The notes beneath the pieces were generated by a model, which worked only from the letters and a program-made list of their open reading frames with translations, had not been told where the DNA came from and ran no database searches. The position numbers and the translations under genes were made by a program. From Acidimicrobiaceae bacterium (lineage in GTDB: Bacteria > Actinomycetota > Acidimicrobiia > Acidimicrobiales > RAAP-2), in contig JABEUR010000098.1 in assembly GCA_013044405.1 (NCBI GenBank), positions 1-34,477 of the forward strand: a DNA stretch of 34,477 bases, given 5' to 3'. How positions within the stretch are numbered: position 1 is the stretch's first letter; every line of letters starts with the position of its first letter. Of this stretch, positions 27,712-34,477 are shown one piece after another.

Positions 27712-28523
27712 CTCGAACGGGCCAGTCGAGCGAACTCTTCCAGGGTGAGTTCCTCAGGGCGACGCGTCTCGGCGATATCGGCACGTTCAAAGACACCGTC
27801 GGTGACCCAGTCTGCGAGGGAGCGACGGATCATCTTGCGTCGGTGGGCGAACGATGTCCGGATCACCTCGAACAGGGCGGACTCGCTGACTTCGTCGGGG
27901 TCGATACGAACCTTCTCTCTTCGAACCACCGAAACCAGCGCGGAGTCCACGTTGGGTCGAGGCATGAACACGTTTGGACCGACCTTGCCGACCACCCGGG
28001 CGTCGGCGAAGTATTGGAGGCGCAGCGATACCGCCCCGTAGGCATCATCGCCCGCCTGGGCCGCGAAGCGCTCACCGACCTCCTTTTGGACCATGACCAG
28101 CATCCGGCGGATGAGGGGCTGGGTCTCGAGGAGGTGCAGGACCAGGGGTGTGGCGACGTTGTACGGCAGGTTGGCGACCACGACGGCCTCGGAACCCTCG
28201 AGCACGGTGTCGTAGTCCGCGTTCAGCGCATCGGCGTGGTAGACGCGTACGCCGTGGGGTGCGACCACTTGCTCGAGCGGCTCAATCAGGTACCGGTCGA
28301 CCTCCATGGCCCTGACTTCGGCGCCGGTCTCGACCAATGCGAGCGTCAACGAGCCGAGGCCCGCACCAATTTCGAGAACCAGGTCACCCGGACCCACATC
28401 GGCGAGACGAGCGATCCGTCGAACCGTGTTGGCATCGATGACGAAGTTCTGACCCAACGCTCGAGACGCTCGAAGACCGTGAGACTCCATCAGGGCCACG
28501 AGTTCACTGCGGGTGTGGGTCAC
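27708..28523 (-). CDS. rsmA: 16S rRNA (adenine(1518)-N6/adenine(1519)-N6)-dimethyltransferase
   Basis: ALGQNFVIDANTVRRIARLADVGPGDLVLEIGAGLGSLTLALVETGAEVRAMEVD...VVANLPYNVATPLVLHLL. Confidence 0.95.
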   Translation of the reverse strand: MTHTRSELVALMESHGLRASRALGQNFVIDANTVRRIARLADVGPGDLVLEIGAGLGSLTLALVETGAEVRAMEVDRYLIEPLEQVVAPHGVRVYHADALNADYDTVLEGSEAVVVANLPYNVATPLVLHLLETQPLIRRMLVMVQKEVGERFAAQAGDDAYGAVSLRLQYFADARVVGKVGPNVFMPRPNVDSALVSVVRREKVRIDPDEVSESALFEVIRTSFAHRRKMIRRSLADWVTDGVFERADIAETRRPEELTLEEFARLARSR

Positions 28524-29530
28524 CAGGTGACTCGTACCAGGATCACGCCCTGAGCCAATGGTGCCAGCTGACTGAACTGGGACTCGGCGAGGTCGACCAC
28601 CCGGTTACCGTGCGACGCTTCTCGATCGTTGACCACGCAGTGCACACTGCGCCCGGTGGCGAGGTCTCGAATGGTCACACGGGTCCCCATGGGCAAGTAC
28701 CACGTCGCACAGTAACCCGGCGCGTCGTTGTACCACGTCGCGATTCCAACGCGGTAGCGAACGGGTCGTTTCTTCACGGTGGTCGTCGTGACCGGAACGG
28801 TCGTGCTGGTCGTCGTGGTAGGCGCCGTCGTCGTCGTCTCTCCCGGGTAGGTGGTGGTCGTTGACGCAATCGTCGACGTGGTCGAAGTGGTCGCCGCTGG
28901 CGAGGATCGAATCACCGGTTTCTTCTTGGGCTTGGGCTTGGGCTTGGCACTGATCTTGACCAGGGCCTTGACGAGCGGTCGATGGGTGCTCACACTCACC
29001 ACCACCTGGGAGTGCCACTTGACCAGCGTGCCCGCAGGAGGCGATTGGTGCAGGGCCACGACCCAATGGCCCGTACTGCTGCCTGGTCCAACGGTGACGA
29101 AATAGAGCGAAGCGCGTCTCATAGCGGAGAAGACTTGGGCCTTGGAGAGACCGACGAGGCGCGGAACCCTCCTGGGACCGGTGGGTGACTGCGTGGTCGT
29201 GGTGAGGACTATCTGTGAGTGCCAGGCCACGACCACTCCCGCGGCGGGCGACTGGGCCACGACCGAGACCCACTTCCCATCGGAACTTCCCGGTCCCCTG
29301 GTCACGAAGTAGAGTCCGTCGGCCCTCATGAGCGCGAAGACCCGGGCCTTGGAGAGACCGACGAGGCGCGGAACGTGTACCGGCGCGTGCCCGCTAACGG
29401 CACCGACGTGCACGGGCGGCGCCATAACCATTGACGCGACCATCACGGTCGTCACGGCCAGAAGTGACAACGGGCGCAGGAACGCCCGTTGGAATGATGC
29501 CCTCAGATCTCCGCCCTCCATCAGGCCCAC
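28520..29530 (-). CDS. Secreted protein with two PASTA-like repeats, Thr/Pro/Lys linker and C-terminal RlpA-like double-psi beta-barrel
   Basis: Signal peptide; VPRLVGLSKARVFALMRADGLYFVTRGPGSS... and VPRLVGLSKAQVFSAMRRASLYFVTVGPGSS...; VGIATWYNDAPGYCATWYLPMGTRVTIRDLATGRSVHCVVNDREASHGNRVVDLAESQFSQLAPLAQGVILVRV. Confidence 0.87.
   Translation of the reverse strand: MGLMEGGDLRASFQRAFLRPLSLLAVTTVMVASMVMAPPVHVGAVSGHAPVHVPRLVGLSKARVFALMRADGLYFVTRGPGSSDGKWVSVVAQSPAAGVVVAWHSQIVLTTTTQSPTGPRRVPRLVGLSKAQVFSAMRRASLYFVTVGPGSSTGHWVVALHQSPPAGTLVKWHSQVVVSVSTHRPLVKALVKISAKPKPKPKKKPVIRSSPAATTSTTSTIASTTTTYPGETTTTAPTTTTSTTVPVTTTTVKKRPVRYRVGIATWYNDAPGYCATWYLPMGTRVTIRDLATGRSVHCVVNDREASHGNRVVDLAESQFSQLAPLAQGVILVRVTW
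29137..29374 (-). repeat. Two identical 31-nt direct repeats (29137-29167 and 29344-29374) encoding VPRLVGLSKA within the PASTA units
   Basis: gggccttggagagaccgacgaggcgcggaac present twice, offset 207 nt (69 codons, one PASTA unit). Confidence 0.85.
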
Positions 29531-29584
29531 GGGTTTTCAACAGCCTTCCCGATCAACAACGCTAGGCAAGGGTGTGGCCCGTGG
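29527..29584 (-). promoter_or_regulatory. Candidate structured 5' leader: 7-bp stem CCACGGG/CCCGTGG enclosing a GCCT/AGGC stem, overlapping the proposed start of the PASTA-RlpA-like gene
   Basis: Inverted repeats read directly at 29527-29533/29578-29584 and 29543-29546/29564-29567. Function inferred. Confidence 0.3.
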
Positions 29585-29630
29585 CAACTCGATTGCTTAA
29601 AAAACTTAACAATCCCTGATCATCGGTAAT

Positions 29631-30425
29631 TTATGCTGAAGGTATCTGAAAGAGTCGAGCGGTGTTGGACGCCGTGGCATCTCGAACCTCGGTGAAGCTC
29701 TCACCTCGGAGTTCGGCCACGAACTCTCCCACGACGCTGACGTACGCCGGTTCGTTCTTCTTTCCGCGATACGGAACCGGTGCCAGGAAGGGGGCATCGG
29801 TCTCGACGTGGAGACGCTCCAGGGGGACCATCAAGACGGCTTCACGCAGGAGGGCTGCGTTCTTGAAGGTGACCACACCCGAGATCGAGATGTCGCAACC
29901 CAACTCGAGACAACCCTGGACTTCATCGGGATTGCCCGTGAAACAGTGGATCACCGTTCGCGCAGGAACCCCCTCACTTCGCAAGACGTCGAACAAGTCG
30001 TCGAAGGCATCACGGGCGTGGATCACCAAGGCGAGGTCGAGCACGTGAGCGAGTTGGATCTGGGTCGCGAAGGCGCGACGTTGAGCATCTCGAGGTGAGT
30101 GCTCGTAGTAGTAGTCGAGTCCGCATTCACCGATTCCCACGAGTTTGGGGTGCCCAGCTTGAGCGAGTTCGACAATGGGCTCGATCGGATCCAGGGCCGA
30201 ATGTGGGTGAAGACCGACGGTGGCGTAGATGTCCACGGGTCCACCGATCTGGGTGATCGCCAGTGCCTCCTTGGACGTGGTGATCTCCGTACCGATCACC
30301 ACGACCCGATTCACGCCCGCCTCGGAGGCGCGCGTGAGGACCTCCAGTGCGTCACCAACGACTTCGGCGTCACCGGAGAGAAACCGGTCCTGAAGGTGAC
30401 AGTGTGCGTCGGTCCAGTGACTCAT
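29631..30425 (-). CDS. tatD: TatD family hydrolase
   Basis: MSHWTDAHCHLQDRFLSG...ATVGLHPHSALDPI...LVGIGECGLDYYYEHSPRDAQRRAFATQIQLAHVLDLALVIHARDAFDDLFD...VIHCFTGNPDE...VETDAPFLAPVPYRGKKNEP. Confidence 0.95.
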   Translation of the reverse strand: MSHWTDAHCHLQDRFLSGDAEVVGDALEVLTRASEAGVNRVVVIGTEITTSKEALAITQIGGPVDIYATVGLHPHSALDPIEPIVELAQAGHPKLVGIGECGLDYYYEHSPRDAQRRAFATQIQLAHVLDLALVIHARDAFDDLFDVLRSEGVPARTVIHCFTGNPDEVQGCLELGCDISISGVVTFKNAALLREAVLMVPLERLHVETDAPFLAPVPYRGKKNEPAYVSVVGEFVAELRGESFTEVRDATASNTARLFQIPSA

Positions 30426-31954
30426 TGATCGCTCGCGATCCGCGGAAAGAGTGGTGCCCCTCGCACGATCGACGTGGATCCGCGGTAGCGTCCCCAGACC
30501 GCGCTCGACTCGAAGAGCTCCGCGTCTGGCGAGCCCGAGAGTCCAATTCGTCGCCAGATCTCGCGACACACCTCGGGCATCGCCGGCGAGGCGAGTACCG
30601 CGACGAGCCGTATTGCCTCGAGCGCGTCACCGATGACGCCTTGGAGGGCGTCTCCCGGCTCCATCTTCCAGGGCGCATGTTGTTCGAGATAGGCATTGGT
30701 GGCTCCGATGAGCCCCCACGTCGCCTCGAGAGCACTTTGGGGACTGAAGCGCTCCCAAGCGCCCGCGGCGTTGACGAGCGCTTCTTCGGCCAAAGGTCGC
30801 AGTGAGGAGTCGCTCCGGGGAACGGGACCGATACCGTCACACTTGGTGGCCACGATGGTGGTGACCCGGGCGACCAGATTACCCAGATTGTTGGCGAGAT
30901 CGGTGTTGTAGCGCTGCGTGATCCCTTCGAGGGAGAACTCGCCGTCATTGCCGAGCGAGGTCTCGCGCAACAGGTAATAACGAATCGGATCGACACCGTA
31001 CTCACTCGTGAGCACGACCGGTGAGATATCGGTGAGGCGCACGGCACCCTCGGCGGCCATGGTCTTGGACAACTTCTGGCCCCCCACGAGCAGCCAGCCG
31101 TGAACTTGCACGTGCGAAGGGGGCTCGAGCCCCGCGGCCATGCACATCGCGGGCCACCAAACGCAGTGGAAGCGGATGATCTCCTTGCCGATGAGGTGGT
31201 GCGAGGAGGGCCACCACCGGACGACCTCTTCGTCGTTGCGACCGTAGCCGATGCCGGTCAAATAATTGATCAGGGCGTCGTACCAAACATAGAAGACGTG
31301 ATTCGCGTCCCACGGGACGGGCACGCCCCAGGAGATCGACGTACGGGTGATCGAGATGTCGCGAAGACCGCCCTTGATGAACGAAAGGGCCTCATTACGC
31401 TTGGTCTCGGGCGTGACGAAACCGGGATGCTCCTCGTAGTAGGAGATCAGTCGATCCTCGAAGGCGCTCAATTTGAAGAACCAGTTCTCCTCTTCCATCT
31501 CGATCAGGGCACGGCCGTGAATCGGGCACCTTCCGTCCACGCTTGATTCGATCGTGAAATAGTCCTCGCAACTGACGCAGTACAGACCCTTATAGGTGTC
31601 CTTGTAGATGTAACCGTTGTCGTGGATGGTGGAGAGGAACTTCTGAACGCTCTCGTAGTGACGGGGCTCCGTCGTTCTGATGAAATCGTCGTAACTGATT
31701 CCCAGCGCGTCCCAGGCCTCGCGAAATCTTGCGGAGGTCTGATCGGTCCACGCCTGGGGCGACATCTCGTTCTTGGCGGCCGCATCAGCCACTTTCTGTC
31801 CGTGCTCATCAGTTCCGGTCAGGAACTTCGTCTCGTCGCCGACCAAACGATGCCAGCGCGCGAGTGAGTCAGCGTTCACCGTGCAGTAGGCGTGACCAAC
31901 GTGCGGGGCATCGTTGACGTAATAGATCGGGGTAGTGATGTAGAAGCGACCCAT
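30422..31954 (-). CDS. metG: Methionyl-tRNA synthetase
   Basis: FYITTPIYYVNDAPHVGHAYCTVNADSLARWHRLVGDETKFLTGTDEHGQKV...GLYCVSCEDYFT...VHGWLLVGGQKLSKTMA. Confidence 0.97.
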   Translation of the reverse strand: MGRFYITTPIYYVNDAPHVGHAYCTVNADSLARWHRLVGDETKFLTGTDEHGQKVADAAAKNEMSPQAWTDQTSARFREAWDALGISYDDFIRTTEPRHYESVQKFLSTIHDNGYIYKDTYKGLYCVSCEDYFTIESSVDGRCPIHGRALIEMEEENWFFKLSAFEDRLISYYEEHPGFVTPETKRNEALSFIKGGLRDISITRTSISWGVPVPWDANHVFYVWYDALINYLTGIGYGRNDEEVVRWWPSSHHLIGKEIIRFHCVWWPAMCMAAGLEPPSHVQVHGWLLVGGQKLSKTMAAEGAVRLTDISPVVLTSEYGVDPIRYYLLRETSLGNDGEFSLEGITQRYNTDLANNLGNLVARVTTIVATKCDGIGPVPRSDSSLRPLAEEALVNAAGAWERFSPQSALEATWGLIGATNAYLEQHAPWKMEPGDALQGVIGDALEAIRLVAVLASPAMPEVCREIWRRIGLSGSPDAELFESSAVWGRYRGSTSIVRGAPLFPRIASDQ

Positions 31955-31971
31955 CCATCAAGGGTACCGAC

Positions 31972-32844
31972 TCAAGGGCCATCGTCCGAGCGAGACTCCA
32001 GCGCCACTCGATAGACGACCCGCCTGGCGACACCCAGTGACGTCGCCACGAAGTCCACCGCGTCGCGAGTCGTAGCACCTTGGGCGACCTGTTCGCGCAG
32101 GGCCCGGGCCAACGTTGCATCAGTGACGATGGGCGCATCCTTCGCCCCTTCGATCACCACGACGATCTCTCCAATGAGCGCTCCCCCGGCGACGAAGTCC
32201 GCCACCTCGTCAAGAGTGCCCCGAATCACTTCTTCATGAAGCTTGGTCATCTCACGCGCCACGGCCACGCGGCGCTCACCAAAGCGCCCTCGCATCTCGT
32301 TGAGGGTGTTGCCAATGCGCTGGGGCGACTCGAAAAAGACGATGGTGCGAGGTTCGTTCGTCCATTGGGCGTAGAACTTCTCGCGCTCGCCCACCTTGCG
32401 GGGCAAGAAGCCCTCCATGCAGAATCTCTCGGTGTCGAGGCCACTGATACTCAACGCCGCGATCACGGCGGACGGTCCGGGTGCGGTGGTGACTTTGAGT
32501 CGCGCCTGGGCGACGGCGCCGACCACGCGGCTGCCCGGATCGCTGATCCCGGGCGTGCCGGCGTCACTGATCAGAACCACCAGCAGACCTCGGCGAACCT
32601 GGTCGACGATCTCAGCGCACTGGGACGCCTCGTTGTGCTGGTGTAGGGCACGCAGCCGGGCATTGACGCTTATCGCATTGGCGCTGAAGAGGGTGCTCGA
32701 TCGGCGGGTGTCTTCGCAGTAGACAACGTCCGCTCGCGCGAGCAGCTCCAGAGCACGTTTGGAGATATCGCCGAGATTGCCCAGGGGCGTGGCCACCACC
32801 ACGAGCTCCCCGCTCGCTCCTGTGGGTTCGTTCACTGCGCTCAC
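31972..32844 (-). CDS. rsmI: 16S rRNA (cytidine(1402)-2'-O)-methyltransferase RsmI
   Basis: GELVVVATPLGNLGDISKRALELLARADVVYCEDTRRSSTL...LVVLISDAGTPGISDPGSRVV...TTAPGPSAVIAALSISGL...CMEGFLPRK. Confidence 0.96.
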   Translation of the reverse strand: MSAVNEPTGASGELVVVATPLGNLGDISKRALELLARADVVYCEDTRRSSTLFSANAISVNARLRALHQHNEASQCAEIVDQVRRGLLVVLISDAGTPGISDPGSRVVGAVAQARLKVTTAPGPSAVIAALSISGLDTERFCMEGFLPRKVGEREKFYAQWTNEPRTIVFFESPQRIGNTLNEMRGRFGERRVAVAREMTKLHEEVIRGTLDEVADFVAGGALIGEIVVVIEGAKDAPIVTDATLARALREQVAQGATTRDAVDFVATSLGVARRVVYRVALESRSDDGP

Positions 32845-32888
32845 CTCGTTTGGCTTCTAGGGCGTTGCACCTACTAAGATTGTCACCT

Positions 32889-32972
32889 ATGTCGAAGCGG
32901 ACCGTAAAGCGCAAGTTACGCGCAAAGAAGAAGGCCAACCACGGCAAGAAGCCGAACTGCGGTCGCGGCTAG
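32889..32972 (+). CDS. Probable 50S ribosomal protein bL37-like mini-protein, 27 aa
   Basis: MSKRTVKRKLRAKKKANHGKKPNCGRG; the basic composition and ANHGKKPN end match the actinobacterial bL37 pattern (ANHGKRPN). Absent from the ORF track (under 60 aa). Confidence 0.8.
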   Translation: MSKRTVKRKLRAKKKANHGKKPNCGRG

Positions 32973-32983
32973 GGCCGTCGCCG

Positions 32984-33835
32984 CTACAGCGCACCGTCCC
33001 ACCCGCAACCGCGTTGCGTCAAGAGTTCGCTCAGTTGCGTGGGCGTGTCGCTGATGAGTCCGTCCACTCCCAAATCGAGGAGTCGTCGCATCTCATCGAG
33101 TTCGTTGACCGTCCAGACGTGTACCGCGACGCCCATCTCGTGGGCCACGTCGACGAAACGTTCACTGACGACCTCGATGTCGGCGAACCTGGCCGGAACC
33201 TGCAGAACTTGGGCCGGCGGGACCACGGGGTGCCCATCGAGTGAGTAAAAGAAGGCGGAGACTTCCCCCGTGGCCGCTGACGTCGCCACTTCGGGGGCTA
33301 ACTGCCTGAATCGAACGATGGCTCGATCGTGGAACGAAGCGACAATCACCGAATCCGTTCGCTCGAGTCGTCGAAGTTCTCGGGCCAGGAGCTCTTCGTA
33401 GGGCTCCACCTCGGGATCGGTCTGTTTGATGTCCAAGTTCAACAAGACCCCGGGAAAGGTACGGGCCACCTCTTCAAGGGTGACGATGGAGAATCTCAGG
33501 TCTCGAGGGGCTAGGCCGCGATAGGGGTAGTGAGCCGGGGAGAGACCTGGACTCACGGTCTCGCCTGGCGACCACCAAAAAGCGTTGTCCATCTGACGTA
33601 ACTCATCGAGTGACAGGCCCGCGATGGCCCCGCGGTGCGCCGTCGTTCGCTCCACCGTCGAATCATGACAGACGACTATTCGACGATCACTCGTCGCATG
33701 CACGTCAAGTTCGATGGCGCTACAGCCAACATCGAGTGCGTGGGCAATCGCTGCCAACGTCGAGGAGGGCCCTTCGTAGGACCCACCCTGGTGAGCGAAG
33801 GCGATCACGCGCCGCTCCAACCAAACGTTGGTCAC
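32984..33835 (-). CDS. Glycerophosphodiester phosphodiesterase (GDPD)
   Basis: VIAFAHQGGSYEGPSSTLAAIAHALDVGCSAIELDVHATSDRRIVVCHDSTVERTTAHRGAIAGLSLDELRQMD...VHVWTVNELDEMRRLLDLGVDGLISDTP. Start GTG 33835 overlaps the upstream stop. Confidence 0.92.
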   Translation of the reverse strand: MTNVWLERRVIAFAHQGGSYEGPSSTLAAIAHALDVGCSAIELDVHATSDRRIVVCHDSTVERTTAHRGAIAGLSLDELRQMDNAFWWSPGETVSPGLSPAHYPYRGLAPRDLRFSIVTLEEVARTFPGVLLNLDIKQTDPEVEPYEELLARELRRLERTDSVIVASFHDRAIVRFRQLAPEVATSAATGEVSAFFYSLDGHPVVPPAQVLQVPARFADIEVVSERFVDVAHEMGVAVHVWTVNELDEMRRLLDLGVDGLISDTPTQLSELLTQRGCGWDGAL

Positions 33836-34158
33836 ACTGAGCTGTTCTGGTCGGGATAGATCTTCAAGCGCATGCGGTACTCCAAGTAGAAAGCGAGCCC
33901 CGGGACGAAACCGGCGAAGAACATCAGCGCCAGGAGCGCCACATTCAATTTGAACTTCAGGACCAATTGAAAGCACATGATCATGTAGAGCGGATACAAG
34001 ATCACGCCGTGCACCAGGCCGTCGACCCTCACGAACAGTTGCAGATGCTGCCAAAGGTTCAAGTCCACGGCGTGCAGCAACAGGGTGGCGAAGAGCGACA
34101 ACAAAGTCGTACCAGTGATGAAGGACATCCAGCGATATCGAAGGAACACCGGACTCAT
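33832..34158 (-). CDS. DUF3817-like integral membrane protein
   Basis: MSPVFLRYRWMSFITGTTLLSLFATLLLHAVDLNLWQHLQLFVRVDGLVHGVILYPLYMIMCFQLVLKFKLNVALLALMFFAGFVPGLAFYLEYRM. Confidence 0.82.
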   Translation of the reverse strand: MSPVFLRYRWMSFITGTTLLSLFATLLLHAVDLNLWQHLQLFVRVDGLVHGVILYPLYMIMCFQLVLKFKLNVALLALMFFAGFVPGLAFYLEYRMRLKIYPDQNSSV

Positions 34159-34477
34159 CAGTGTCCCCAAAGTTTCTTCTTGGGTTTGGTGGCGAGTCCC
34201 GCCAAGTGGTCGTTGTAGGCCGCGAGCTGAGGGTCTTCGAAACTCTTGTTGGCCTCTCGTAAGGCTCGGGCCTCCGCGCGACGCATCTCTTCGTACTCTC
34301 GTCGAGCCTGTTCTTCTTCCTCGGTGACCTTTTCCATGTTGAGCAGCGCATACCAGCCCAGCACGCCAAAGATCGCGAAGACCGGCCACTCGATCGCGTA
34401 GAAGTAGCTCAGGGAGTTCCCTTGTGCGGCACGTCCCACCTGCCACCACGCGGCGTACGCACATACTGCTATCCACG
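34158..34477 (-). CDS. Actinobacterial hypothetical membrane protein (partial, runs off the window end)
   Basis: Frame open to the edge: WIAVCAYAAWWQVGRAAQGNSLSYFYAIEWPVFAIFGVLGWYALLNMEKVTEEEEQARREYEEMRRAEARAL...KPKKKLWGH; stop overlaps the DUF3817-like start (ATGA). Confidence 0.75.
   Translation of the reverse strand, partial: WIAVCAYAAWWQVGRAAQGNSLSYFYAIEWPVFAIFGVLGWYALLNMEKVTEEEEQARREYEEMRRAEARALREANKSFEDPQLAAYNDHLAGLATKPKKKLWGH

Noticed and set aside
27588-28553. 321-aa plus-strand ORF antisense to ispE/rsmA
   Set aside because: Shadow ORF; opposite-strand IspE and RsmA motifs are definitive.
28780-28880. gtcgtcgtggt-type tandem stretch as a possible regulatory repeat
   Set aside because: Encodes the Thr-rich linker of the PASTA-RlpA-like protein.
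32965-32984. GCGGC-n10-GCCGC hairpin between the bL37-like gene and GDPD as terminator
   Set aside because: Short stem, no U-tract and overlaps coding ends; too weak to call.
33832-34476. 214-aa ORF extending DUF3817 upstream
   Set aside because: The upstream part is out of frame with the real membrane protein (WQVGRAAQGNSLSYFYAIEWPVFAIFG...) ending at 34158; DUF3817 starts at ATG 34158.

Overview
High-GC actinobacterial chromosome segment; the gene content and order look like Acidimicrobiia or a related deep actinobacterial lineage, but taxonomy is inferred. It is mostly conserved housekeeping DNA. (1) A cofD-cofE (F420) pair lies next to a sugar-nucleotide pyrophosphorylase. (2) A long minus-strand run, ppx/gppA - DUF501 - ftsB-like - eno - mazG - SurA/PpiC-like - mfd - pth - rplY(bL25) - prs - glmU-like ... 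ispE - rsmA/ksgA - PASTA/RlpA-like - tatD - metG - rsmI, resembles the Mycobacterium tuberculosis Rv1003-Rv1026 neighbourhood as I recall it. (3) That run is interrupted by a plus-strand block (about 19.77-26.45 kb): an alpha/beta hydrolase, a two-component system, and a tightly overlapping redox cluster made of a 97-aa Thr-rich membrane-anchored protein, ApbE, a ferric-reductase-like membrane protein, a NuoF-like protein and a ferredoxin. This block is the best candidate for an under-described system. Other points of interest are a 74-nt class-I-shaped tRNA with a UAA (Leu) anticodon, two miniature ribosomal protein genes absent from the ORF track (bS22 and a bL37-like 27-mer), a GlmU-like protein lacking the catalytic acetyltransferase end, and a PASTA-RlpA-like protein where mycobacteria carry rpfB. 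I saw no CRISPR array, IS element, prophage or rRNA. All calls come from reading the sequence; no database search was run.
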